Of a stretch of 64,000 nucleotides of DNA, positions 53,778-63,416 are shown piece after piece (within the stretch, counting starts at the first letter, position 1; every line of letters starts with the position of its first letter). The notes under the pieces were generated by a model. That model was not told the origin of the DNA. It ran no database searches and saw only the letters and a program-made list of their open reading frames with translations. The stretch spans positions 186,001 through 250,000 of the forward strand of contig JAEYLX010000026.1 of NCBI GenBank assembly GCA_023407575.1. Direction: 5' to 3'. The position numbers and the translations under genes are program-made. The stretch comes from Bacillota bacterium (lineage in GTDB: Bacteria > Bacillota > Clostridia > Lachnospirales > Lachnospiraceae).

Positions 53778-55391
53778 ATGAGCAGACAGAAGTTATCTCT
53801 TATCCTAGTGCTAATTATTATAGTTACTTTAATTCTGACGGGTAAGAATTTTGAAGTGCAAGCTAGTATATTAGAGGGTAGTATGGGCGAGCAAGAAGTA
53901 TCCCCTACACCAGGTGAGATTACACCAGAACCAGAGGAAGTAACACCAACACCAGAGGAAGTAACTCCGGTTCCTGAAGAGGTAACACCAACACCGACAG
54001 TACCTGTGACTCCAAGTGTGACTCCTAGCGTGGCGCCAACTATAGCACCCACAAAAGCACCAAAACCAACAGTAGCCCCAACACCAACAAAGATACCTTA
54101 TCGCTCAAAGACTCTTGAGAGAATGTCTACCTATGATTATGTAGGGAAAAGTGTTACAGGGATTAGTCAAAAGAAAGAACCGCTAAGTGTATTGCAAAAT
54201 AGAATAAAAGCCTATGGTTCCCTTTATGGTTCAGGAATGCCTTATGAAGAATATAAGCAAGCTATGAATTATCAGTGGGTGGACGCTACAGAATATGATA
54301 AAAAGCCTACTAAAATATCCGTTAGTATAAAAGATACAATGGATTATAAAACCTATGTCAACACTTTAAAGAGCCTATCCAGATATAAAGGTGTTTATCT
54401 ATATAAAATTGGAAAATCTACGTTGGGCAGAGATTTGTATGCTATTGAAATAGATGTTGATTCAAGTTATAAGAAGAATGTTATAATGATGACCGGCGAG
54501 GTACATGGAAGAGAGTTTGCTGGCGGAACCTTTATCATGAAGGAATTGGTAGATTTAGTACAAAGAGCACAGACAGATAAAAAAACAATGGAGCTGCTAA
54601 AAAGAAATAAGTATGTAGCTGTTCCTATTATTAATGTTGATGTTAGAGAGGGTCTCATTTACAAACCCTCGAGTTGGACAACAAAGGGCGGAGAACTTTG
54701 GAAAGCCTATGCAGATGGTACGGATGGCGGTAGAAATTTCCCCGGTCTTCAGTGGGGACAGGTAGCAAAGGGAAGTGTTTTTAAATCCAGTATAGCTACG
54801 AAACCAGGATATGCGAATTACGCAGGTAAATATGCAGGGTCCAATAGTGAGACTAAGGCAATGATGAAATGGCTTTATCACTATATCATAGTTGAAAAGG
54901 CGGATCGATATATCGATATGCATCAACAGGGGTCCATCGTATATGCGGGTAAAACCTGGCAGACAAAGACACAGGAAAAAAGAAGTCAGCAGCTTCGAAC
55001 TGACGTAATGAATATATTAAATAAAGGTATCACAACAAGAAAATATACGAGAGTTTATGAAGGCGGATTATATGGAATGCTAGGTGAGGGCTCAAGCTTG
55101 ACTGACTATGCTATTACACTTGCAGTAGGTGCAAAGTTCTCTCCAGCTTATGGCTTCCACACATTTACCGATGGTACAAAGGAATATATTTTGCTTCAAG
55201 TAAAAGATCTGGATCAAAGTAAGATTAAATTTAAAGAAGCAAATTCAAAATTTGCGGCAATAACTTTGGAAATCGGCTATGGGAGAAATTATTTGGGTAA
55301 CTCTGCCGCAACCAGAAGACTTCTATCACAGGAGTACCAGTACTATAATTACGCTAAGCTGCTCGAAACCTTACCCCTATCAATTAAATAG
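53778..55391 (+). CDS. Secreted M14 zinc carboxypeptidase
   Basis: Exported peptidase of 537 residues. A signal peptide (~1-30) is followed by a low-complexity linker (~40-108) with repeated EEVTPTP/EEVTPVP units, then an M14-type domain. Zinc ligands are His-x2-Glu in GEVHGREFAGG and His in YIDMHQQG; the catalytic Glu is in ITLEIGYGRN. M14 enzymes trim C-terminal residues of peptides or, in some groups, peptidoglycan stems; the size and linker suggest surface display, with no sorting motif at the C-terminus. GGAGAGGA precedes the ATG. Single gene after the gal terminator. Confidence 0.88.
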   Translation: MSRQKLSLILVLIIIVTLILTGKNFEVQASILEGSMGEQEVSPTPGEITPEPEEVTPTPEEVTPVPEEVTPTPTVPVTPSVTPSVAPTIAPTKAPKPTVAPTPTKIPYRSKTLERMSTYDYVGKSVTGISQKKEPLSVLQNRIKAYGSLYGSGMPYEEYKQAMNYQWVDATEYDKKPTKISVSIKDTMDYKTYVNTLKSLSRYKGVYLYKIGKSTLGRDLYAIEIDVDSSYKKNVIMMTGEVHGREFAGGTFIMKELVDLVQRAQTDKKTMELLKRNKYVAVPIINVDVREGLIYKPSSWTTKGGELWKAYADGTDGGRNFPGLQWGQVAKGSVFKSSIATKPGYANYAGKYAGSNSETKAMMKWLYHYIIVEKADRYIDMHQQGSIVYAGKTWQTKTQEKRSQQLRTDVMNILNKGITTRKYTRVYEGGLYGMLGEGSSLTDYAITLAVGAKFSPAYGFHTFTDGTKEYILLQVKDLDQSKIKFKEANSKFAAITLEIGYGRNYLGNSAATRRLLSQEYQYYNYAKLLETLPLSIK

Positions 55392-55403
55392 CATATTTAT
55401 AAG

Positions 55404-55465
55404 CAGGCATCCGTCAGGTTACCCATCGTGGGAAACAGATTGGTGCCTGTTCTTGTGTACTTTTT
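55404..55465 (+). terminator. Possible terminator after the M14 gene
   Basis: CAGGCA (55404-55409) pairs with TGCCTG (55444-55449) and a T-rich stretch follows near 55461. Modest stem, uncertain. Confidence 0.35.
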
Positions 55466-55587
55466 GTACCAGGAAACCATTACAACAGACAATCATAAAA
55501 AGTTAATGTAGTCTGTTTCTGGCAATTATATATAAAATATATAATGCATTCTATAGGCACATATTTTTAAGAATGAAATGAAAATAG

Positions 55588-55616
55588 TTGGATATTACTG
55601 ATAAGAGTGCTATAAT
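55588..55616 (+). promoter_or_regulatory. Promoter of the shikimate-kinase-like gene
   Basis: TTGGAT (55588-55593), 17-bp spacer, TATAAT (55611-55616), 47 bp before the start at 55663. Confidence 0.65.
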
Positions 55617-55662
55617 CTGCTCATTATAAAAATGATTATGTTTATGATTAAGGGAGTTAAAA

Positions 55663-56169
55663 ATGAAGAATATTGTATTGATTGGAATGCCCGGAGCAGG
55701 TAAAAGTACAGTTGGAGTAATTCTGGCGAAAGTATTGGGATATCAGTTTATAGACTCAGATTTATTAATTCAAGAGCAGGAAAAATGCTTACTTAGAGAA
55801 ATTATTGAAAGAGATGGATTAGAAGGACTTATTTCTATTGAGGAGCAAGTCAATGCTGATTTAGATGTAAAAGACTCTGTTATAGCTACAGGTGGCAGCG
55901 TTATTTATGGGGCAAGAGCTATGGAACACTTACGTGATATTGGAATAGTTGTATATATTAAGCTGAGCCACGAAACCATCAGAAAGCGACTAGGCAACAT
56001 AAAGCAGAGAGGGGTAGTATTCAAAGAAGGTCAAACCTTATATGATCTCTACATGGAACGCTGTCCGCTTTATGAAGCCTATGCACATCTTATTATTGAG
56101 GCAGAAGATCTTGGTATGGAAGAGGTTATGGAAATGATTGTGGCTGAAGCAAAACAGTTTAATATATAA
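55663..56169 (+). CDS. Shikimate kinase-like P-loop kinase
   Basis: Small kinase of 168 residues with the shikimate kinase layout: Walker A GMPGAGKS (8-15), FIDSD (Asp31/Asp33), ATGGSV, a LID with RGVVF, and ERCPLYEAYA near the C-terminus. Two substrate-site positions deviate. The motif usually reading GE..FR is GLEGLIS, replacing the Arg by Ile57, and the Gly-rich loop is GGS rather than GGG. It may therefore phosphorylate another substrate. It lies alone, away from aromatic-amino-acid genes, and converges on the fRMsr gene with only 5 bp between stops. Confidence 0.8.
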   Translation: MKNIVLIGMPGAGKSTVGVILAKVLGYQFIDSDLLIQEQEKCLLREIIERDGLEGLISIEEQVNADLDVKDSVIATGGSVIYGARAMEHLRDIGIVVYIKLSHETIRKRLGNIKQRGVVFKEGQTLYDLYMERCPLYEAYAHLIIEAEDLGMEEVMEMIVAEAKQFNI

Positions 56170-56174
56170 TTCAA

Positions 56175-56666
56175 TTATTTCCACTGTGTAGCTTCCACAA
56201 GTATCTTTGCAAAGGTTTCAAGCCCTTCCTGATCAACTAAGTCAAAGCGAGCTAACAGTGGACTATCGATATCCAATACACCTACAATTTTATCGTTATG
56301 TCTTAATGGAACGACGATTTCTGAACGAGAGGCACTGTCACAAGCAATATGTCCCGGGAATTCGTGAACATCCGCGACAAGCTGAGTTGTATTTAAAGAG
56401 ACAGCGGTACCACATACGCCTTTTCCTATTGCGATATGGACACAGGCAGGTTTACCTTGAAAGGGACCCAGTAATAATTCGTTATTATACATTAAATAAA
56501 AACCAGCCCAGTTAATATTAGCAAGTGCATTGCCTAGTAAGGCAGAAGCATTGCTTAGGTTTGGTATCAGGTGAACTTCATCTTCAAGAAGTGCTTTTAA
56601 CTGGGAATTCAGTAATTGGTAGAATTCCTGCTTATCCTCTGGATATAAGGAAACTAATTCGTGCAT
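56175..56666 (-). CDS. msrC: Free methionine-(R)-sulfoxide reductase (GAF domain)
   Basis: GAF-fold enzyme of 163 residues reducing free methionine-R-sulfoxide. The three redox cysteines of the family are present: Cys75 in GKPACVHI, Cys85 in GKGVCGTA and Cys109 in HIACDSASRSE; NWAGFYL and GVLDIDSP are further signatures. It provides oxidative-damage repair of the free amino acid. The ATG follows AAAAGGAGCTCC. It is convergent with the kinase gene and divergent from uvrB. Confidence 0.93.
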   Translation of the reverse strand: MHELVSLYPEDKQEFYQLLNSQLKALLEDEVHLIPNLSNASALLGNALANINWAGFYLMYNNELLLGPFQGKPACVHIAIGKGVCGTAVSLNTTQLVADVHEFPGHIACDSASRSEIVVPLRHNDKIVGVLDIDSPLLARFDLVDQEGLETFAKILVEATQWK

Positions 56667-56802
56667 TGAGGAGCTCCTTTTCTATTAATTATGATTTATA
56701 AAAGAATTCTTTTTCTGGAGGGAATCCTTGCGAACAATATAAACTATAGCTAAGATGATGTCAAGAAAACTCTATAGGAGGAATAATCTGCCTCAAGAAA
56801 AC

Positions 56803-56816
56803 AGAACAAACATTCG
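56803..56816. promoter_or_regulatory. Candidate LexA (SOS) box upstream of uvrB
   Basis: AGAACAAACATTCG resembles the Gram-positive LexA site CGAACRNRYGTTYG with two mismatches and lies 10 bp before the uvrB -35 element. uvrBA is an SOS target in many Firmicutes. Confidence 0.45.
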
Positions 56817-56825
56817 AAAATTGTA

Positions 56826-56854
56826 TTGCTTTTCCAAATTTCCTATGCTATAAT
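56826..56854 (+). promoter_or_regulatory. Promoter of uvrB
   Basis: TTGCTT (56826-56831), 17-bp spacer, consensus TATAAT (56849-56854), 45 bp before the start at 56899. Confidence 0.75.
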
Positions 56855-56898
56855 ACATACACTTACGATAGTATGCAATGACAGGAGGTAACGTATCG

Positions 56899-58878
56899 AT
56901 GGAGTTTAAATTAAATGCAGAATTTGCACCAACAGGCGATCAACCAGAAGCGATAAAAGCTCTTGTTGAAGGGTTTCAAAGCGGTAATCAGTGCCAAACA
57001 TTACTCGGTGTAACAGGTTCAGGTAAGACATTTACAATGGCGAATGTAATCCAGCAGATTCAGAAACCAACACTTATCATTGCACATAATAAGACATTGG
57101 CAGCACAGCTATATGGCGAATTTAAAGAATTCTTCCCAGAGAATGCTGTGGAGTACTTCGTTAGTTATTATGATTACTATCAACCAGAAGCATATGTGCC
57201 ATCAACGGATACTTATATTGAGAAAGATTCTTCCATTAATGATGAGATTGATAAACTTAGACATTCAGCTACAGCTTCCTTAACAGAGCGCAAGGATGTT
57301 ATTATCATCGCCAGTGTTTCCTGCATCTATGGTCTTGGTAGCCCAATAGATTATCAGAACATGGTACTTTCCCTGCGACCTGGTATGTTAAGAGACCGTG
57401 ATGATATTTTAAAGAAATTAATCGAGATTCAATATGATCGTAATGATATGGATTTTAAACGTGGCACTTTCCGTGTAAGAGGAGACGTTGTTGAGATATT
57501 TCCGGCTTCTTCAGCGGAATTGGCAATCAGAGTTGAATTTTTTGGTGATGAAGTTGAGCGAATTCTAGAGATTGATACCCTGACAGGAGAAGTTAAGGGG
57601 AGTCTGGAGCATATGGTGATTTTCCCCGCATCCCATTATGTTGTCTCTCCAGATAAGCTTGCAGAGGCAACGAAGAACATAGAAGAAGAGTTAATAGAAC
57701 GAGTACGATATTTTAAAAGTGAAGATAAATTATTAGAGGCGCAAAGAATTTCGGAGCGTACTAATTTTGATATAGAGATGTTGCGTGAGACAGGCTTTTG
57801 TTCAGGTGTTGAGAACTATTCCAGACATTTAACTGGATTAGAACCAGGAGCACCACCTCACACTCTTATGGATTATTTTCAAGATGATTTTATGATTATT
57901 GTTGATGAGTCTCATATTACCATTCCACAGATTAGAGGAATGTTTGCTGGTGACAGATCCAGAAAGACAACACTGGTGGACTTTGGTTTTCGACTGCCTT
58001 CTGCACTTGATAACCGACCCCTTAACTTCCCGGAGTTTGAGAGCAAGATAAGTCAGATTATGTTTGTTTCGGCAACCCCATCCGATTATGAGCGAGATCA
58101 CGAGTTACTAAGAACGGAGCAGGTAATCAGACCTACCGGCTTACTTGATCCGGAAGTAGATGTTCGGCCGGTAACTGGACAGATTGATGACCTGCTTGGC
58201 GAAATCCATAAGGAATTAAATAAAAAGAACAAAGTGCTGGTTACCACTTTGACTAAGCGAATGGCAGAGGATTTGACCACATATTTAAGAGAAGTAGGAA
58301 TAAGAATTAAGTATTTGCACTCAGATATTGATACTCTTGAACGTTCAGAGATTATTCGAGATATGCGTATGGATGTCTTTGATGTACTTGTGGGAATTAA
58401 CCTCCTTCGAGAAGGACTTGATATTCCAGAGGTTGGACTAGTTGCAATTCTAGATGCGGATAAGGAAGGCTTTCTTCGTTCAGAAACGTCATTAATTCAG
58501 ACCATAGGACGAGCAGCTCGTAATGCGGAAGGACATGTAGTTATGTATGCGGATCGCATGACGGATTCCATGCATAAAGCCATATCAGAGACGAATCGTA
58601 GAAGACAGATACAGCAGGAATATAATGACGCTCATGGGATTACACCGACTACCATTAAGAAGAAAGTCCGTGATCTGATTAGTATTTCCAAAAAGGCAGA
58701 CATAAATCCAAAGGATATGCAAAAGGATCTGGAATCAATGACCCGTCAGGAGTTAGAAGAATTGGTTAAGACAATTACGAAACAGATGCATACGGCAGCA
58801 GCTGAGCTTAATTTTGAACAGGCAGCAACCTTAAGAGATCGTATGGTCGAACTTAAGAAGCAGCTTCTGGAATATTAA
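56899..58878 (+). CDS. uvrB: Excinuclease ABC subunit B
   Basis: Nucleotide-excision repair helicase-like subunit of 659 residues that verifies DNA damage after UvrA loading. Walker A GVTGSGKT, the beta-hairpin region YYDYYQPEAYVPS, helicase motif IVDESH, motif VI QTIGRAARN and a C-terminal UVR domain (QTAATLRD-like ELNFEQAATLRDRM) are present. The ATG at 56899 is preceded by AGGAGG at eight bases; the frame from 56878 lacks a site. uvrA follows after 110 bp. Confidence 0.97.
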   Translation: MEFKLNAEFAPTGDQPEAIKALVEGFQSGNQCQTLLGVTGSGKTFTMANVIQQIQKPTLIIAHNKTLAAQLYGEFKEFFPENAVEYFVSYYDYYQPEAYVPSTDTYIEKDSSINDEIDKLRHSATASLTERKDVIIIASVSCIYGLGSPIDYQNMVLSLRPGMLRDRDDILKKLIEIQYDRNDMDFKRGTFRVRGDVVEIFPASSAELAIRVEFFGDEVERILEIDTLTGEVKGSLEHMVIFPASHYVVSPDKLAEATKNIEEELIERVRYFKSEDKLLEAQRISERTNFDIEMLRETGFCSGVENYSRHLTGLEPGAPPHTLMDYFQDDFMIIVDESHITIPQIRGMFAGDRSRKTTLVDFGFRLPSALDNRPLNFPEFESKISQIMFVSATPSDYERDHELLRTEQVIRPTGLLDPEVDVRPVTGQIDDLLGEIHKELNKKNKVLVTTLTKRMAEDLTTYLREVGIRIKYLHSDIDTLERSEIIRDMRMDVFDVLVGINLLREGLDIPEVGLVAILDADKEGFLRSETSLIQTIGRAARNAEGHVVMYADRMTDSMHKAISETNRRRQIQQEYNDAHGITPTTIKKKVRDLISISKKADINPKDMQKDLESMTRQELEELVKTITKQMHTAAAELNFEQAATLRDRMVELKKQLLEY

Positions 58879-58988
58879 TAATGAAACAATGAAACAAGGC
58901 TGGTAGTAACGAAGACATAGCTGCTGGCTCTAATGTTATCTTATATAATGTTAAATTTTATAATGTTAAATTTAGAATAGGTGGAAGT

Positions 58989-61829
58989 ATGGCAGAGAAG
59001 AAGAATTTTATAAAGATTAGAGGAGCTAAGGAAAACAACCTAAAGAATATTAGTTTGGATATTCCAAGAGACCAGTTTGTTGTTCTTACAGGATTAAGTG
59101 GTTCTGGCAAGTCATCCTTGGCGTTTGATACAATTTACGCAGAAGGACAGAGAAGATATATGGAATCCTTATCTTCCTATGCAAGACAGTTCTTAGGTCA
59201 GATGGAGAAGCCAAATGTGGAAAGTATTGAAGGCCTTCCTCCTGCGATATCGATTGACCAGAAGTCAACCAATCGTAATCCAAGGTCAACCGTCGGAACC
59301 GTTACAGAAATCTATGATTACTTCCGACTTTTATATGCAAGAATAGGAATTCCGCATTGTCCAGAGTGTGGTAAGGAAATAAAGAAGCAGACCGTTGATC
59401 AGATGGTGGATGAAATTGTTAATTTGCCACAGGGTACCAAAATACAATTACTAGCTCCGGTTGTTAGAGGTAGAAAAGGTGAGCATGTTAAGTTATTTGA
59501 ACAGGCAAAAAGAAGCGGTTATGTCAGAGTTAGAGTAGACGGAAACCTTTATGACCTTTCTGAAGAAATTAAACTTGAGAAAAACAATAAGCATAATATA
59601 GAGATAATCGTAGACCGTCTAGTGGTTAAAGATGGTATTGAAAAGAGATTGTCTGATTCAGTGGAGAATGTACTTAAACTTGCGGAAGGTCTGTTATATG
59701 TAGATGTAGTTGACGGGGAACAATTAACCTTTAGTCAGAATTTTGCTTGTTCGGATTGTGGTATCAGCATTGACGAAATAGAACCAAGAGTATTTTCCTT
59801 TAATAATCCCTTTGGTGCATGTCCAGAATGTCATGGACTAGGTAACAAGATGGAATTTGATGAGGAATTATTGATTCCCGATCCAACAAGAAGTTTAATT
59901 GATGGTGCAATTGCAGCCCCAGGGTGGCAATCTGTAGTAGATAGCGGAAGTTATTCCAGATGTATTCTTGAGGCACTTGCAAAGGAATATAAGTTTAACT
60001 TGAATACACCATATAATCAACTATCAGAAAAAGCGCATCATATTTTTATTCACGGTACGGATGGAAAGTCAGTAAAGGTACATTATCGAGGTCAACGAGG
60101 TGTCGGTGTTTATGATGTTGCCTTTGAAGGACTTATTAAGAATATGGAACGTCGTTACCGTGAAACTGGATCAGAATCCGTTAAACAAGAGTATGAGAGT
60201 TTCATGAGAACAACCCCTTGTAAGGAATGTAATGGTAAAAGACTGAAGAGAGAATCCCTGGCAGTAACAGTGGGAGATAAAAATATATCCGATGTAACAG
60301 ATTACTCCATTCGTGAGCTGGCAGCCTTCATGCAGAATTTAGTGCTGAATTCTATGCAGCTTAAGATTGGTGATTTGGTTTTAAAAGAGATAAGAGCAAG
60401 AATCAGCTTCTTAATGGATGTAGGTCTTGATTATCTGACTTTGGCAAGAGCTACAGGTACCTTATCCGGTGGTGAATCTCAAAGAATTCGTCTGGCAACA
60501 CAGATAGGCTCTGGTCTTGTAGGCGTAGCCTATATTCTAGATGAGCCTAGTATAGGCTTACACCAGAGAGATAATGATAAGTTATTAAAGACATTAAATA
60601 ATCTTAAGGAACTTGGCAATACCCTGATTGTTGTAGAGCATGATGAAGATACCATGTTTGCTGCGGATTATATCATAGACATTGGACCTGGTGCAGGGGA
60701 GCATGGTGGACAGGTTGTTGCTGCAGGTACCGCAAAGCAGATCATGAAGATAAAAGAATCCTCTACAGGAGCATATCTTAGTGGTAGAATCAGAATTCCA
60801 GTACCAACCGAGAGAAGAGCAGCTACAGGATATCTATCAATTATTGGTGCAGCTGAAAATAACCTCAAGAATGTGAGTGTTGATATTCCTTTAGGCATTA
60901 TGACTTGTATTACAGGTGTATCGGGTTCAGGAAAGAGTTCTTTAGTTACTGAAATCTTATACAAGAGATTAGCAAGAGATTTGAATAGAGCAAGACTGAT
61001 ACCTGGTAAGCATGAGAAGATGCTTGGTATTGAGCAACTGGACAAGGTAATTAACATCGATCAATCTCCAATAGGAAGAACTCCTAGGTCTAATCCCGCT
61101 ACCTATACGGGTGTATTTGATCAAATTAGAGATTTATTTGCTGCCACACAGGATGCTAAGATGAGAGGCTATTCAAAAGGACGTTTCAGCTTTAATGTAA
61201 AAGGTGGACGTTGTGAAGCTTGCAGCGGTGATGGTATTCTTAAGATTGAAATGAACTTTCTTCCTGATATTTATGTACCATGTGAGGTATGTGGGGGAAA
61301 AAGATATAATCGCGAGACCCTTGAAGTGAAGTATAAGGGCAAGAGTATTCATGATATTTTAGACATGACTATAGAAGAAGCAGTTGGTTTCTTTGAAAAT
61401 GTTCCTTCTATTAAAAGAAAGATTGAGACGTTACACGATGTAGGTCTATCCTATCTTCGTTTAGGACATCCTTCTACCTCACTGTCAGGTGGTGAGGCAC
61501 AGAGAATAAAGCTTGCGACTGAATTAAGTAAGCGCAGCACTGGTAAGACCATCTATATTTTGGATGAGCCAACCACCGGTCTTCATTTTGCTGATGTCCA
61601 TAAATTAATTGAAATCTTAAAACGCTTCTCTGATACAGGTAACACAGTAGTTGTAATCGAACATAATCTGGACGTAATTAAGACAGCAGACCATATAATA
61701 GATATTGGTCCTGAAGGAGGAGATAAGGGTGGTACCGTAGTTGCGTGCGGAACACCTGAGTACATTGCAGAGCAGGAGCAGTCCTATACAGGTCACTATG
61801 TGAAGAAGTATTTGGAGCAGACAAACTAA
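58989..61829 (+). CDS. uvrA: Excinuclease ABC subunit A
   Basis: Damage-recognition ATPase of 946 residues, full length. Two ABC modules are visible: Walker A GLSGSGKSS near residue 35 and GVSGSGKSS near 645, with signatures TLSGGESQR and SLSGGEAQR. Zinc-finger cysteines occur in CPECGKEI, CSDCG/CPECHG and CEACSGDG/CEVCGGKR. It forms the UvrA2B2 complex with the upstream gene product. It is followed closely by the YfbR-like gene (20 bp), so read-through is likely. Confidence 0.97.
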   Translation: MAEKKNFIKIRGAKENNLKNISLDIPRDQFVVLTGLSGSGKSSLAFDTIYAEGQRRYMESLSSYARQFLGQMEKPNVESIEGLPPAISIDQKSTNRNPRSTVGTVTEIYDYFRLLYARIGIPHCPECGKEIKKQTVDQMVDEIVNLPQGTKIQLLAPVVRGRKGEHVKLFEQAKRSGYVRVRVDGNLYDLSEEIKLEKNNKHNIEIIVDRLVVKDGIEKRLSDSVENVLKLAEGLLYVDVVDGEQLTFSQNFACSDCGISIDEIEPRVFSFNNPFGACPECHGLGNKMEFDEELLIPDPTRSLIDGAIAAPGWQSVVDSGSYSRCILEALAKEYKFNLNTPYNQLSEKAHHIFIHGTDGKSVKVHYRGQRGVGVYDVAFEGLIKNMERRYRETGSESVKQEYESFMRTTPCKECNGKRLKRESLAVTVGDKNISDVTDYSIRELAAFMQNLVLNSMQLKIGDLVLKEIRARISFLMDVGLDYLTLARATGTLSGGESQRIRLATQIGSGLVGVAYILDEPSIGLHQRDNDKLLKTLNNLKELGNTLIVVEHDEDTMFAADYIIDIGPGAGEHGGQVVAAGTAKQIMKIKESSTGAYLSGRIRIPVPTERRAATGYLSIIGAAENNLKNVSVDIPLGIMTCITGVSGSGKSSLVTEILYKRLARDLNRARLIPGKHEKMLGIEQLDKVINIDQSPIGRTPRSNPATYTGVFDQIRDLFAATQDAKMRGYSKGRFSFNVKGGRCEACSGDGILKIEMNFLPDIYVPCEVCGGKRYNRETLEVKYKGKSIHDILDMTIEEAVGFFENVPSIKRKIETLHDVGLSYLRLGHPSTSLSGGEAQRIKLATELSKRSTGKTIYILDEPTTGLHFADVHKLIEILKRFSDTGNTVVVIEHNLDVIKTADHIIDIGPEGGDKGGTVVACGTPEYIAEQEQSYTGHYVKKYLEQTN

Positions 61830-61849
61830 AGATTTGCGGGGGATATGAA

Positions 61850-62449
61850 ATGGAGTACGGTTTTTTTGCCATGATGTCAAGAATGAAGTTGATTGAACGC
61901 TGGGCGTTAATGCGTAATACAATTTCGGAGAATATCAGTGAACATTCACTGGAGGTAAGTATTCTAGCCCATGCCCTGGCAGTAATTAGTAAAGAGCGAT
62001 TAGGGAATGCTTTAAATGTAGAGAAAGTTGCTTTGATTGGATTGTATCATGATGCAACCGAAATAATTACCGGTGATATGCCAACCCCAATTAAATATTA
62101 TAATGCAGATATTCAAGATGCCTTTAAGGCAATAGAAGAGGCTGCAGCAGAACGATTATTAAAGATGTTGCCCATGGACATTAGAAAGAGTTACGAATCC
62201 ATCTTTTTAATACAGGAAGAGGAGCAATATTTATGGAAGCTGGTAAAAGCAGCGGACAAACTATCGGCATTAATAAAATGTATTGAAGAGCGTAAGGCAG
62301 GGAATACCGAATTCCTTAGTGCGGAGAAGTCGATTTCCGAAATATTAGTGAGTATGAGTCTGAGAGAAGTAGATATCTTTATGGAAGAATTTCTTCCTGC
62401 ATATCATATGACACTAGATGAACTGAACTCAAAAACAACGATAGAATAA
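61850..62449 (+). CDS. yfbR: HD-domain 5'-deoxynucleotidase, YfbR-like
   Basis: Metal-dependent phosphohydrolase of 199 residues. The YfbR/HD signature is complete: ENISEHSLEVS with the first His, the HD pair in GLYHDATEII, then GDMPTPIKYY and a later Asp in KAADKLSALIK. The E. coli enzyme dephosphorylates deoxynucleoside 5'-monophosphates. Placement 20 bp behind uvrA suggests joint expression with excision repair and a link to nucleotide-pool balance (inference). Confidence 0.88.
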   Translation: MEYGFFAMMSRMKLIERWALMRNTISENISEHSLEVSILAHALAVISKERLGNALNVEKVALIGLYHDATEIITGDMPTPIKYYNADIQDAFKAIEEAAAERLLKMLPMDIRKSYESIFLIQEEEQYLWKLVKAADKLSALIKCIEERKAGNTEFLSAEKSISEILVSMSLREVDIFMEEFLPAYHMTLDELNSKTTIE

Positions 62450-62460
62450 GGGGGAAAGTC

Positions 62461-63183
62461 ATGGTCACGATTGATGGTAAATGGGTCATGGAAGGATTAG
62501 AAAAAGATGACCCGAACCGAATAAAAACAAGCGTGGAATTAACACAGTTAATTAATAAAATAGGCTTTCTCCCCCTGTTTAAAAATAGTGTGAAAGGCTT
62601 TTCAGTAGAGGAAATAACTGCAACTAATAGTTGGTGGTCTGGCGATGCTGTGGAAGATCCCTGGGCTTGGCGTGAGGTAATAGCTTCAGAAGGAAGCATT
62701 GCATATGGTAAATTATATGGAAGTAGAGCAGGATTTGTATCAAAGGAGTGGTATCCATATCTAGCCTCTTATCGCAGAGATGGATATGATTTTGATAGCC
62801 GTTATGAAGATGGCTTGGCGAGTCATAGAGCGAAGAAGATTATGGATGTTTTAGAGCTCCGAGATGAGATGTTGTCAAACGAATTAAAGGTTCAAGCTGG
62901 TTTTGGAAAATCAGGAGAGAAAGGATTTGAAGGAGTAATAAGTACTCTTCAAATGCAAACCTACATTACCGTAAGTGACTTTCGAAGAAGAAGAGATAAA
63001 AAGGATGAGGAATATGGCTGGCCAGTGGCACTGTATACCTTGAGTGAAAACTTATTTGGTGGAGATTATATCCGTTCGGTTTACCATCTAAAAGCAGAGG
63101 AAGCCAAGGTACACATAACCAACCAGATATTAAAATACCTTCCAAATGCCGATAAGGCCCTGATTGAACAGGTAATAAAGTAA
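62461..63183 (+). CDS. AlkZ-related / uncharacterised Lachnospiraceae protein
   Basis: Cytoplasmic protein of 240 residues without signal peptide or membrane segment. Conserved-looking blocks are IGFLPLFKN, GFSVEE, NSWWSGD, DPWAWREVIA, AYGKLYG, FVSKEWYP and YRRDGYDFD. I recall this pattern from clostridial proteins annotated as AlkZ-related (winged-helix DNA glycosylase relatives), but the catalytic motif of AlkZ is not something I can confirm here. It follows the YfbR-like gene by 11 bp, so uvrB-uvrA-yfbR and this gene may form one repair-related operon. GGGGGAAAG precedes the ATG. Confidence 0.6.
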   Translation: MVTIDGKWVMEGLEKDDPNRIKTSVELTQLINKIGFLPLFKNSVKGFSVEEITATNSWWSGDAVEDPWAWREVIASEGSIAYGKLYGSRAGFVSKEWYPYLASYRRDGYDFDSRYEDGLASHRAKKIMDVLELRDEMLSNELKVQAGFGKSGEKGFEGVISTLQMQTYITVSDFRRRRDKKDEEYGWPVALYTLSENLFGGDYIRSVYHLKAEEAKVHITNQILKYLPNADKALIEQVIK

Positions 63184-63206
63184 TAGTTCGACCCAGCCAG
63201 GATGTG

Positions 63207-63258
63207 ATAGGAGCTTAATAGATATTTTCGATTTGAAAATTATTTGTCGAGCTCCTAT
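63207..63258. terminator. Hairpin after the AlkZ-related gene
   Basis: ATAGGAGCT (63207-63215) pairs with AGCTCCTAT (63250-63258), with a second inner stem ATATTTTC/GAAAATAT. The T-run is weak. Confidence 0.6.
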
Positions 63259-63416
63259 TGTTATACTTAGGCATTAGATCTGAATTGTAACTTAATATAT
63301 CTAGGACTTATGAATTATGCGAGAAACAATTGCTTTACTATATCAAAAAGACTATAATTAATGATGACTGTAAAATTTAAGGATAGGCTTTACGTTAGAG
63401 AAGGGATTGTGATTGA

